From positions 1-39,793 of the forward strand of contig JANZZC010000101.1 in NCBI GenBank assembly GCA_026419575.1: a stretch of 39,793 bases of DNA. Reading direction: 5' to 3'. The position numbers and the translations under genes are program-made. Below are positions 1 to 7,280 of the stretch, in pieces; the stretch's first letter is position 1; each line of letters opens with the position of its first letter. The notes under the pieces were generated by a model. The model worked only from the letters and a program-made list of their open reading frames with translations. It was not told where the DNA came from and did not search any database. This DNA is from Thermomicrobium sp. GTDB taxonomy: Bacteria > Chloroflexota > Chloroflexia > Thermomicrobiales > Thermomicrobiaceae.

Positions 1-19
1 AGATGTGTATAAGAGACAG
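1..19. other. Nextera/Tn5 mosaic-end adapter remnant
   Basis: The first 19 bases, AGATGTGTATAAGAGACAG, are identical to the Tn5 transposase mosaic end used in Nextera-type libraries. This is an untrimmed library adapter at the end of an assembled contig, not genomic sequence. The genomic sequence therefore begins at about position 20, and anything upstream of the TerC gene is truncated there. Confidence 0.95.
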
Positions 20-55
20 CGTCAACACAGGGTGAACCCCTCGGTCGGACGTGTG

Positions 56-103
56 GAGAGGCGAGACCACGACGGATCGGTCGATCCGTCTGGCTCGCCT
101 CTC
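56..103 (+). promoter_or_regulatory. long hairpin in the leader of the TerC-family gene
   Basis: A 10-base arm (56-65, GAGAGGCGAG) pairs perfectly with 94-103. Inside it a second 9-base arm (71-79) pairs perfectly with 82-90 around a two-base loop. The element ends about 40 bases before the ribosome binding site of the TerC-family gene. TerC/Alx-type manganese exporters in other bacteria are often preceded by the yybP-ykoY manganese riboswitch. The 5' half of such an element would lie beyond the contig end, and the conserved GGGGAGUA loop is not visible here. It is therefore safest to call it a structured leader of unknown type. Confidence 0.4.
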
Positions 104-160
104 TGCGTTCATCTGGGGCGGCTCCGGACGGGGAAGGGGACGGAGGAGGTAGCTACCACG

Positions 161-1126
161 ATGGTCGAGGTGCCGCTGTGGGGTTGGATCGCCTTCATCG
201 CGATGATCCTCGGGCTCCTGACGCTCGATCTCGGGGTCTTCCATCGGAAGGCGCACGTGGTCGAGATGAAGGAGGCGGGGCTCTGGGTCGCGTTCTGGGT
301 CAGTCTCTCGTTCCTCTTCGGGGTCTTCCTCTGGTACATCGAAGGGCACGAGGCTGGTCTCCAGTACTTCACCGGATACCTGATCGAGCTCTCGCTCTCC
401 GCCGACAACATGTTCGTCTTCGTGCTGATCTTCACGGCGTTCGCGGTGCCGGCGCAGTACCAGCACCGGGTGCTGTACTACGGCATCCTCGGCGCCCTGC
501 TCATGCGTGGCGCGATGATTCTCGGTGGCGCGTGGCTCATCAGCCAGTTCCACTGGATCCTCTATCTCTTCGGCGCGTTTCTCGTCTTCACCGGTCTCCG
601 CATGCTCTTGGAGAAGGAGGAGCGCGAGGTCGATGTCGAGAACAACATCGCGATCCGGATCGTCTCGCGCTTCGCGCCGATCGTCCCGCGCTACTTCGAG
701 CAGCGGTTCTTCGTGCGAATCGACGGCAAGCGCTACGCGACACCGCTCATCGTCGTACTGGTGCTGGTGGAGATCACCGACCTCATGTTCGCGATCGATT
801 CGATCCCTGCCATCTTCGCGGTGACGCGTGACCCGTTCATCGTCTTCTCGTCCAACGTCTTCGCGATCCTGGGCTTGCGCTCGATGTACTTCCTGCTGGC
901 TGGCCTCGTCCGGCGGCTGGCCTACCTGCGCTACGGTCTCGCGTTCATCCTGACCTACATCGGCGTCAAGATGCTGATCCAGGACTTCTACAAGATTCCG
1001 ACCGCGCTCTCGCTCGGAATCGTCATCGTGACGCTCGCGATCAGCGTCGTCGTCTCGCTCGTGCTCGCCGAGCGCCGCTTGACCCAGCCACCGGCGGAAG
1101 TGCCGCAGTCGCGCGAGTCGCATTGA
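161..1126 (+). CDS. TerC/Alx-family integral membrane protein
   Basis: This encodes a 321-residue multi-pass membrane protein of the TerC/Alx family, whose characterised members export manganese or support membrane-protein metalation. Two family signatures are visible: an acidic membrane motif SADNMFVFV in the first half and DLMFAIDSIPAIFAV in the second, with about eight or nine hydrophobic segments. The open frame reaches into the adapter, but the ATG at 161 follows a strong ribosome binding site (GGAGGAGGT, 142-150), and family similarity begins there. A universal stress protein gene follows after 16 bases and is probably cotranscribed. A long hairpin lies in the leader. Family membership is clear. 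The transported substrate is inferred only from relatives. Confidence 0.9.
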   Translation: MVEVPLWGWIAFIAMILGLLTLDLGVFHRKAHVVEMKEAGLWVAFWVSLSFLFGVFLWYIEGHEAGLQYFTGYLIELSLSADNMFVFVLIFTAFAVPAQYQHRVLYYGILGALLMRGAMILGGAWLISQFHWILYLFGAFLVFTGLRMLLEKEEREVDVENNIAIRIVSRFAPIVPRYFEQRFFVRIDGKRYATPLIVVLVLVEITDLMFAIDSIPAIFAVTRDPFIVFSSNVFAILGLRSMYFLLAGLVRRLAYLRYGLAFILTYIGVKMLIQDFYKIPTALSLGIVIVTLAISVVVSLVLAERRLTQPPAEVPQSRESH

Positions 1127-1142
1127 TGCGGGGGAGGGGATC

Positions 1143-2048
1143 GTGCCGACTTTGATCGTGCCGTTGGAATACGATCGGACGAAGCCGCAGCCGCACGGCG
1201 TGAGCGAGCTGGTGCTCCCCTGGGCGCGGGCGCTCGCGCAGCGGACCGGCGCGAGCGTCCAGCTCGTCTCGGTGCTCGAGGTACCGGTCGGACTCAAGTC
1301 GTTGCGCGAGCAAGCGCTCCTGCAGGCCCTCCTCGAGGACTGGCGTGCGGAGTGCCGCGCCTACCTCGAGGAAATCGCACGGAGCTTCCCGACGGAGCGA
1401 CCGGTCGGGATCCTCGTCGAGGAGGGAGACCCGGCGGCGATCCTGGTGCGTTCGGCGCGCGCGGTACCGGACCCGTTGATCGTGATGGCGGCGCACGCGC
1501 GGGCTGGTTGGCGGCGTCTCCTGCTGGGCTCGGTCACCGCGCAAGTGATCGCGAGCGGTGTCGCACCGGTCTTCGTCGTACCGGCCCACGTGGCGCCGAG
1601 GGAACCGGTTCCGGTGCTCGACCGAGTGCTCGTCCCGCTCGATGGTTCCAGACTGGCCGAGGGAGCGCTCGACCTCTTGCCGCTGCTCGGCAGCGAGGGG
1701 TGGGAAGTGGTGCTCCTGCACGTCCGGGAGGGGAGACCGCGCCGCATCGAGGTCGACGTCCCGGGCGACGACCCCGCGGTCTACCTGGCCGAGGTCGCCG
1801 AGCATCTCCGGGCGCAGGGATACCGGGTCGAACGACTCGTCATCGACGGGCGGCCGGCCCAGGCGATCGTCGAGGTCGCGCGCGAGCGAGCCGTCCATCT
1901 GATCGCGATGGTGACGCACGGCTGGAGCGGCATGCGCGACGTCCTGATGGGGTCGACGGCGGAACAAGTGTTGGCGCACGCGCCGACGCCGGTCCTGGTG
2001 CGGCGCCCGGTACCGCTCACTCCTCCAAGTGATACGGCACCATCGTGA
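1143..2048 (+). CDS. tandem universal stress protein (UspA x2)
   Basis: This 301-residue cytoplasmic protein is made of two universal stress protein domains, roughly residues 1-150 and 160-293. Each ends in the ATP-binding signature of the family, a glycine followed by LLLGS or VLMGS and then the pattern APVFVV or TPVLVR. The GTG start at 1143 follows a G-rich Shine-Dalgarno (GGGGAGGGG) and lies 16 bases after the TerC-family gene, suggesting one operon. Usp proteins bind ATP or signal nucleotides and modulate stress responses or transporters. Its 3' end overlaps the end of the opposing KimA-like gene by 32 bases. The pairing of Usp and potassium transporter is common, but a functional link here is inference. 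Confidence 0.9.
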   Translation: MPTLIVPLEYDRTKPQPHGVSELVLPWARALAQRTGASVQLVSVLEVPVGLKSLREQALLQALLEDWRAECRAYLEEIARSFPTERPVGILVEEGDPAAILVRSARAVPDPLIVMAAHARAGWRRLLLGSVTAQVIASGVAPVFVVPAHVAPREPVPVLDRVLVPLDGSRLAEGALDLLPLLGSEGWEVVLLHVREGRPRRIEVDVPGDDPAVYLAEVAEHLRAQGYRVERLVIDGRPAQAIVEVARERAVHLIAMVTHGWSGMRDVLMGSTAEQVLAHAPTPVLVRRPVPLTPPSDTAPS

Positions 2049-4035
2049 TGGCCAGGTCCGGGATCTGCACGAGCGCCCGGCGCAGTCGCCAGGCGGTCTG
2101 CGTGTGCAGCAACCGCTCCCACCAGTGCGCGGTCACGAACTCGGGGATCACGACCGTGATGAGCGGGGCGCCCTTCTCACGGTGGATCTTTTCGATGACG
2201 GCGACCAGCGGACCGAGCAGCTCGCGGTACGGCGAGTCGACGATGACGAGCGGGATGGTCAACCCGGCCTCGCGCCAGCGTTGCTGGAGCGCCTCGCCGG
2301 ACTCGGGTTCGGTCGCGACGTGGACCGCGGTGATGTCGTCGGCGATCGAGCGTGCATAGGCGAGCGCGGTCAACGAGGCGCGGTTGAGCGAGGCGACCGG
2401 GACGACGGCGATGCTGCGGCGCGGGACGAGCCGCAAGCGTCGCCGTGCTTCCTCGGGAGCGACACGGAGTTGGTCGGCGACCGAGACGTAGTGCCGGTGG
2501 ATCGCCACCATCATGCCAATGAGCGCCGGGATGAGCAGGACGACCATCCAGGCACCGTGCGTGAACTTCGTGACCACCACGACGATCGTGACGATCCCGG
2601 TCGCGATCGCGCCGATCCCGTTGATCAGCAGGCTGTGCCAGGGAAGCCGTCGCCACCGGCCCTGCCCGCTCCGCCACCAGTGGACGACCATGCTCGTCTG
2701 GGAGAGCGTGAAGGCGGTGAAGACGCCGACGGCATAGAGCGGGATGAGCGCGGACACGCTGGCGTGCCCGACGATGACGAGCAGGCTGTTCAGGATCCCC
2801 AGCGTGAGGATCCCGGTCGAGAAGGCCAAGCGGTCTCCCTGGAAGCGGAACTGGCGTGGCAGGAAGCGATCGCGGGCGAGGAAGTAGCCGAGCCGCGGGA
2901 AATCGGCGAAGGCGGTGTTGGCGGCCAGGAAAAGGATGAACGCTGTCGCCGCTTGGACGACGTAGTAGAAGGGCGACGTATCGACGAGCGTCCGCGCGAG
3001 TTGCGAGACGATCGTCTCGCGTTCGCTCGGAATCAGATGGAAGTGGTAGCTCAGGAGCGTGATCCCGCTGAAGAGCGAACCGAGGATGAGTCCCATCGCC
3101 AGGAGCGTCGTCCGTGCGTTCTCGGCCTGAGGCTCTTTGAAGGCAGGCACACCGTTGGAGATCGCCTCGACGCCGGTCAAGGCCGTGCTCCCGGAGGCGA
3201 ACGCGCGCAGGACGAGGAAGAGCGTGAGCGGGCTGCTCGGCGGCGGCGCCTCGTAACGTACCGGATGCGGTGTCGGCCCGATACCGGCCAGGGAGGCGAG
3301 GCCGAGGAGGATCAGGACGCCGATGCTCGCGATGAAGGCATAGGTCGGGAGCATAAAGATGGTGGCGCTCTCCCGCACGCCGCGCAGGTTGGCGATCGTG
3401 AGGAGGACGATCGCTGCCACGGCGAGTTCCACGCGCCACGGATACAAACTCGGGAACGCCGAGGTGATCGCCGCGACGCCGGCCGAGATGCTCACGGCGA
3501 CGGTGAGGACGTAGTCGCTCAGGAGGGCGGCTGCCGCGAGCAAGCCCGGTAGCGTACCGAGGTTGTCCTTGGTGACGATGTAGGTGCCGCCGCCGTGCGG
3601 GTAGGCCCGGATCGTCTGCCGGTAGGAGAAGACGACGATCGCCAGGAGCAGCACGATCGCGAGGCCGATCGGGAGGACGAAGGCGTAGGCGACGCTGCCG
3701 GCGAGAATCAGGATCCGGAGGATCTCCTCGGTCGCGTAGGCGGTCGAGGAGAGGGCATCGGAGGAGAAGACGGCGAGCGCTTTGGCCTTGCCGATCCGCT
3801 CGTGCGCTGCTTCGGCCGTGCGCAGCGGGCGACCGATCAGAGCCCGGCGGAGGCGATACCACGCTTTCCCGAACGCGCTCGCCGGCTCAGCGAGTTCGGC
3901 GACGAAACGGCCAGGGGCGATCTCCCGGAGGGGAAGGTCGCTCGAGGCGACGTGACGGATGTAGCGGTCGCCCGGGTGCGTTCCCGGGATGCTCGTTCCG
4001 TTGCGGGTCGACGAGCTCGGCTCGCTCGTCTCCAT
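2017..4035 (-). CDS. kimA: KimA-like potassium importer (APC superfamily)
   Basis: This 672-residue transporter has an N-terminal hydrophilic stretch of about 60 residues, 12 predicted membrane segments and a cytosolic C-terminal domain. The signatures SSDALSS (91-97), YPHGGGTYIV, TGVEAISNGVPAF and LIPLYAVGVFTAFTLSQT match Bacillus KimA (formerly YdaO), a high-affinity proton-coupled K+ importer controlled by c-di-AMP. The C-terminal domain from about residue 545 resembles a universal stress protein fold. In B. subtilis the gene is controlled by a c-di-AMP riboswitch. I see none in the 131 bases upstream here, only a TATACT -10-like sequence at 4086-4091. A general amino acid permease is the alternative. 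The start is the only upstream ATG, with a G-rich but very close Shine-Dalgarno. Confidence 0.82.
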   Translation of the reverse strand: METSEPSSSTRNGTSIPGTHPGDRYIRHVASSDLPLREIAPGRFVAELAEPASAFGKAWYRLRRALIGRPLRTAEAAHERIGKAKALAVFSSDALSSTAYATEEILRILILAGSVAYAFVLPIGLAIVLLLAIVVFSYRQTIRAYPHGGGTYIVTKDNLGTLPGLLAAAALLSDYVLTVAVSISAGVAAITSAFPSLYPWRVELAVAAIVLLTIANLRGVRESATIFMLPTYAFIASIGVLILLGLASLAGIGPTPHPVRYEAPPPSSPLTLFLVLRAFASGSTALTGVEAISNGVPAFKEPQAENARTTLLAMGLILGSLFSGITLLSYHFHLIPSERETIVSQLARTLVDTSPFYYVVQAATAFILFLAANTAFADFPRLGYFLARDRFLPRQFRFQGDRLAFSTGILTLGILNSLLVIVGHASVSALIPLYAVGVFTAFTLSQTSMVVHWWRSGQGRWRRLPWHSLLINGIGAIATGIVTIVVVVTKFTHGAWMVVLLIPALIGMMVAIHRHYVSVADQLRVAPEEARRRLRLVPRRSIAVVPVASLNRASLTALAYARSIADDITAVHVATEPESGEALQQRWREAGLTIPLVIVDSPYRELLGPLVAVIEKIHREKGAPLITVVIPEFVTAHWWERLLHTQTAWRLRRALVQIPDLAITMVPYHLEE

Positions 4036-4166
4036 CTCCCACCCCGTCGAGCGGCGGCAGCTGCCCCGCTCCAGTCCGGTCGGCGAGTATACACCCGGCA
4101 GCGGAGACGCATGGCAGTGGTACCCTTGTCGGCGGGACGAACGCGCGTCGCGCTCGAGGTGCGAGC

Positions 4167-5027
4167 ATGGTCCTGCCGGTTCTCCATGTCTGTCCGAGCT
4201 GCCCGAGCGTCCTCGGGATCACGTTGTATCCGCCAGCCTTGCTGCTCGTGCTCGTTCCGACGATCGCCTATGCGATCGCGCTCCGGCGCCTCCGCCGGTC
4301 CGGTCGAGCCGTGCCGCCGAGCTGGCCGGCGGCCTTTTTCGCGGGGATGGTGTCGGCGCTCGTCGCGCTGGCTGGCCCGCTCGATACCTGGAACGACGAG
4401 CTCTTGACCATGCACATGGCGCAGCACCTGGTGCTGATCCAGATCACGGCACCGCTCCTCTTGCTCGGCCGGCCGGTGCAGGTCTTCCTGCGGGCGTTGC
4501 CGCCGCACCGTGCCGGTGCGATCGTGCGGTTCGTCCTGCGTCCCGCCTGGGTGCGCCGGCTCTTGCGCGTGCTGACTGCGCCGCTCGTCGCGACCGCGCT
4601 CGCGAACCTCGCGCTGGTGATCTGGCACTTCCCGGCCCTCTACGAGCGAGCGGTCCGGGAGCAGTGGGTGCACGATCTCCAACATCTCAGCTTTTTCGGC
4701 ACCGCCCTGCTCTTCTGGTGGCCGATCATCGATCCGGTACCGCGGCACCAGCGCGTGAGCGGACTCTGGGCGAGCCTCATGGTCTTCGTCACCGCCGTGG
4801 TGAGCACGATCGTCGGCGCCATCCTCACGCTGGCGGACGACGTGCTCTACGCTCCGTACCGGTACGCCGCGATGCCGTGGGGCTTCACTCCCCAGGTCGA
4901 CCAGCAGGTGGCCGGGCTGCTCATGTGGATCGGCGGTGGGACGCTCTACGTCGTCGTCATCCTCGTTCTCCTGGCCCGCTGGCTCCTCCACGAGGAAGGC
5001 CGACGGATGGTGAGCGAGCCGGTCTGA
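4167..5027 (+). CDS. ctaG: CtaG-type cytochrome c oxidase assembly protein
   Basis: This 286-residue membrane protein of the CtaG_caa3 family has about seven hydrophobic segments. The family hallmark HMAQHLVL lies near residue 90, followed by LLLLGRPVQ, then LVIWHFPALY and a third conserved block HDLQHLSFFGTALLFWWP. Members of this family help insert copper into caa3-type oxidases of Gram-positive bacteria and Chloroflexi. Histidines in these motifs probably bind copper at the outer membrane face. No oxidase subunit genes lie nearby. It is divergent from the KimA-like gene and ends 6 bases before the opposing flavoprotein gene. Family assignment is firm; the specific oxidase partner is unknown. 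Confidence 0.87.
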   Translation: MVLPVLHVCPSCPSVLGITLYPPALLLVLVPTIAYAIALRRLRRSGRAVPPSWPAAFFAGMVSALVALAGPLDTWNDELLTMHMAQHLVLIQITAPLLLLGRPVQVFLRALPPHRAGAIVRFVLRPAWVRRLLRVLTAPLVATALANLALVIWHFPALYERAVREQWVHDLQHLSFFGTALLFWWPIIDPVPRHQRVSGLWASLMVFVTAVVSTIVGAILTLADDVLYAPYRYAAMPWGFTPQVDQQVAGLLMWIGGGTLYVVVILVLLARWLLHEEGRRMVSEPV

Positions 5028-5033
5028 GGTCGC

Positions 5034-6404
5034 TCAGCAGCAGGTTCCGTCGCCCGGTACTTCGGCAGCGATGGCGTCGCAGCGGGCCGGCGGGACGACG
5101 GGAACAGCGCGCCCGCTGCCCAGGCGGGCAGGAACGGGTCGCTCGTCGCTCTCGCAGCAGCTGTCACCGGTGCCGCTGCAGACGCCGGTCGCCGGGAGTT
5201 CCAGCTCGACACGCCGTGCCGCTTCCCAGTCGCCGGCCAGGGCGGCGACGACCGAGCGGACTTGCTCGTACCCGGTGCGCAGGAGAAAGGTCGGTGCCCG
5301 CCCGTAGCTCTTGAGGCCGACGATGAAGAAGTCGGGCTCCTGTGGGTGCGCGAGCTCCGCGACGCCGTGCGGGGGCACGGTTCCACAGCTGTGGTAGCGA
5401 GGATCGATGTACGGCGCGAGCGCGACCGGCGCCTCGACCACGGGGTCGAGCGCGAGACGCAGTTCGCGCAGCGGAGCGAGGTCGGGCCGATAGCCGGTGG
5501 CGCAGACGATGCGGTCGACCGGTGGGAGGGCGCGGTCGCCGCTGCGCACGACGAGTCCGTGGGCATGCGCTTCGATCCGATCGACGAGTACCCCGGTGTG
5601 CAGCGTGATCGCCCCGCGACCGACTGCCTCCGCGACTCGCTGGCCCAGCCGACCGCGCTCCGGCAACTCGTCGTCGGTGCTGCCCAACCGTCCAGTGAGG
5701 GAGCGTCGGCGCACGGCCCAGTGGATCGCGGTTCCCGGCGCCTGTTCGGCGAGCGCGACCAAGTCCAGCAGCACGCCGAACGCCGAGTGCCCTGCCCCGA
5801 CGACCAGGACTCGCCGTCCGGCGTACTCCGCACGAACTCGCCCGAGAACGTCGGGCATGCCGTACGCGATGCGGTCGGCGAAGGCCGTCTCGCCGAGGGC
5901 GGGGAGTCCGGACGCGCCGAGCGGATTCGGCAGGGCACCGGAGGCATCGATCACCCCCCGAGCGAGGAACTCCCGCTCCCCGTCCGGCGTCGCTACCCGG
6001 ACGACGAACGGCCGGCCGGCCCGGTCGGGTCCGGCGAGCTTGTCGCGGCCGCTTCTGGAGACGGCGACGACGCGGTGGTGGAGGCGCAGTGCGGGGGCGA
6101 TCGCGGGATGCGTCGCCAGGGGTTCCAGCCACCGCGCGACGAGTTCCTCGCCGGTAGGATACTGCTCGGGGGCGGGCGGTTCCCAGCCGTGCTGGGCGAG
6201 CAGCGACGCTGCGACCGGATCGAGCTCGAAGCGCCATGGCGAGAACATGCGCACATGGCTCCAGCGTCGCACCGACGCCCCGACCGCGTCTCCGGATTCG
6301 AAGACGAGAAAGGGAATCCGGCGATAGGCCAGATGGGCAGCGGCGACCAACCCGATCGGCCCGGCACCGATCACCACGACCGGGCGTTCGTTCACGCCGG
6401 ACAT
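5034..6404 (-). CDS. FAD/NAD(P)-dependent flavoprotein monooxygenase, ArsO-like
   Basis: This 456-residue flavin-containing-monooxygenase-type protein has two Rossmann motifs, GAGPIG (13-18) for FAD and GAGHSAFG (203-210) for NAD(P)H. FATGY-like spacing is present as CATGYRPDL. The C-terminal tail is cysteine-rich (CSGTGDSCC and a terminal CC), which is unusual for a plain FMO and fits thiol or metalloid chemistry. The ATG at 6404 follows AAGGAAGGGAG and begins exactly at the family's N-terminus. A longer frame to 6650 lacks support. The gene lies 166 bases downstream of an arsR-type regulator on the same strand, as arsO genes do in some ars operons. Arsenic function is inferred from this context. 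A thioredoxin-reductase-like or siderophore monooxygenase role is less likely. Confidence 0.75.
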   Translation of the reverse strand: MSGVNERPVVVIGAGPIGLVAAAHLAYRRIPFLVFESGDAVGASVRRWSHVRMFSPWRFELDPVAASLLAQHGWEPPAPEQYPTGEELVARWLEPLATHPAIAPALRLHHRVVAVSRSGRDKLAGPDRAGRPFVVRVATPDGEREFLARGVIDASGALPNPLGASGLPALGETAFADRIAYGMPDVLGRVRAEYAGRRVLVVGAGHSAFGVLLDLVALAEQAPGTAIHWAVRRRSLTGRLGSTDDELPERGRLGQRVAEAVGRGAITLHTGVLVDRIEAHAHGLVVRSGDRALPPVDRIVCATGYRPDLAPLRELRLALDPVVEAPVALAPYIDPRYHSCGTVPPHGVAELAHPQEPDFFIVGLKSYGRAPTFLLRTGYEQVRSVVAALAGDWEAARRVELELPATGVCSGTGDSCCESDERPVPARLGSGRAVPVVPPARCDAIAAEVPGDGTCC

Positions 6405-6510
6405 CGCGGGACTCCCTTCCTTCCAGTCGTCTCTCGTCACGGCATCTTCGTGGCGGTTCGGCACCGCTCCGCGTGTTCGTGGGTGTCCGCTTCGTCCCCG
6501 CGGACTCATC

Positions 6511-6530
6511 CATCGATACATGTCGATACA
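6511..6530. promoter_or_regulatory. possible ArsR operator repeats upstream of the flavoprotein gene
   Basis: Between arsR and the flavoprotein gene, CGATACA occurs twice in direct repeat separated by three bases. The first copy lies in CATCGATACA. The same ten-base word, CATCGATACA, lies between the -35 and -10 boxes of the arsR promoter, there on the opposite strand. Shared words at two ars-type control points suggest an operator, and possibly a second promoter for the flavoprotein gene. This is inference from repetition only. Confidence 0.35.
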
Positions 6531-6570
6531 GTCGAGATGAGCGAGCGGCTCGTTCCTCCCTTCTCCAGCC

Positions 6571-6915
6571 TCACGCCGACGCTGTCGCCGGTTCTGTGAG
6601 CAGGCGACCGAGGTCATCGAGCACCTGGCGGGCCAGCGGTGTCGCTGCATAGTAGGCCCAGGTTCCGCGTCGTTCGACGGTGACGAGCCCTGCCTCGCGG
6701 AGGATCCGCAGGTGATGCGACACCGTCGGCTGCCCGACCGGAACGTGCTCGACGAGGTGGCACACGCAGAGCGGTTGCTGGTAACAGGTCAGGAGCGTCA
6801 GAAGCGCCAGGCGCGTCTCGTCTGCCAGCGCGCGAGCCAGCGACACGATACGGCTGACCGGCACGGTCGCCGTCGTCGCATCGGGAGTATCCATCGGACA
6901 GCACTGAGCGCCCAT
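6571..6915 (-). CDS. arsR: ArsR/SmtB-family metalloid-responsive repressor
   Basis: This 114-residue winged-helix repressor has the DNA-recognition helix at about residues 62-78 (QPTVSHHLRILREAGLV). Cys50 and Cys52 lie in the motif PLCVCHL, which aligns with the Cys32-Val-Cys34 arsenite-sensing pair of E. coli ArsR (ELCVCDL). Further cysteines at 5, 6 and 44 could provide the third ligand. The ATG at 6915 follows GGGAGGCGAGCG. An internal ATG seven codons later would lose the Cys5-Cys6 pair. It is the first gene of a probable two-gene operon with the ArsO-like flavoprotein. It likely represses its own promoter and is released by As(III) or Sb(III). Confidence 0.88.
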   Translation of the reverse strand: MGAQCCPMDTPDATTATVPVSRIVSLARALADETRLALLTLLTCYQQPLCVCHLVEHVPVGQPTVSHHLRILREAGLVTVERRGTWAYYAATPLARQVLDDLGRLLTEPATASA

Positions 6916-6931
6916 CGCTCGCCTCCCGGCG

Positions 6932-6961
6932 GCAGTGTACCAGTTGTATCGATGTTCGTCA
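6932..6961 (-). promoter_or_regulatory. sigma-70 promoter of arsR with embedded operator-like word
   Basis: On the minus strand, TTGACG is followed by a 17-base spacer and TACACT, close to the sigma-70 consensus, just upstream of the arsR Shine-Dalgarno. The spacer contains CATCGATACA, the word also found upstream of the flavoprotein gene. ArsR repressors commonly bind over or between these boxes. The remaining DNA between arsR and the amidohydrolase (about 6965-7200) shows no gene. Confidence 0.7.
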
Positions 6962-7202
6962 ATGCACGGGACCGAAAACCGGATCGACCGGGAGCACAGG
7001 GCCGGATGGCGAGTGCTCGCAGGCAGCCCGCGATGCCCCGGGCGCTCCCCTTTCCGATGCGACTCTACCGCGGCTGCTCGCCTCGTCGCGCCAGTCCGGT
7101 TTCGACCGTCCACGGCTCGGTGGCCCTGCGACACGCGACGAGTGTAGGTTCGGTCGGACCAGCTCGCTGGACCTATCGGTCCCGTCGCGTGCGGTGGATC
7201 GC

Positions 7203-7231
7203 TTGCCAACTCGCAGCGATCCCGTTAGTGT
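7203..7231 (+). promoter_or_regulatory. probable promoter of the amidohydrolase gene
   Basis: TTGCCA (7203-7208), a 17-base spacer and TAGTGT (7226-7231) form a fair sigma-70 promoter about 50 bases upstream of the amidohydrolase ATG. It lies in the 365-base divergent gap between arsR and this gene. Confidence 0.5.
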
Positions 7232-7280
7232 GCCGAAAGAGAGCGGTTCACCCCGAGTGCTCTCGCGGAAGGGGCGAGCA

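Noticed and set aside
1041-1979. 312-codon minus-strand frame across the Usp gene
   Set aside because: The translation is Arg/His/Asp-rich without domains and the plus strand has two clear Usp domains.
4036-4166. c-di-AMP riboswitch upstream of the KimA-like gene
   Set aside because: The 131-base gap lacks the GGGGAA and CAGCT elements; only a -10-like TATACT is visible.
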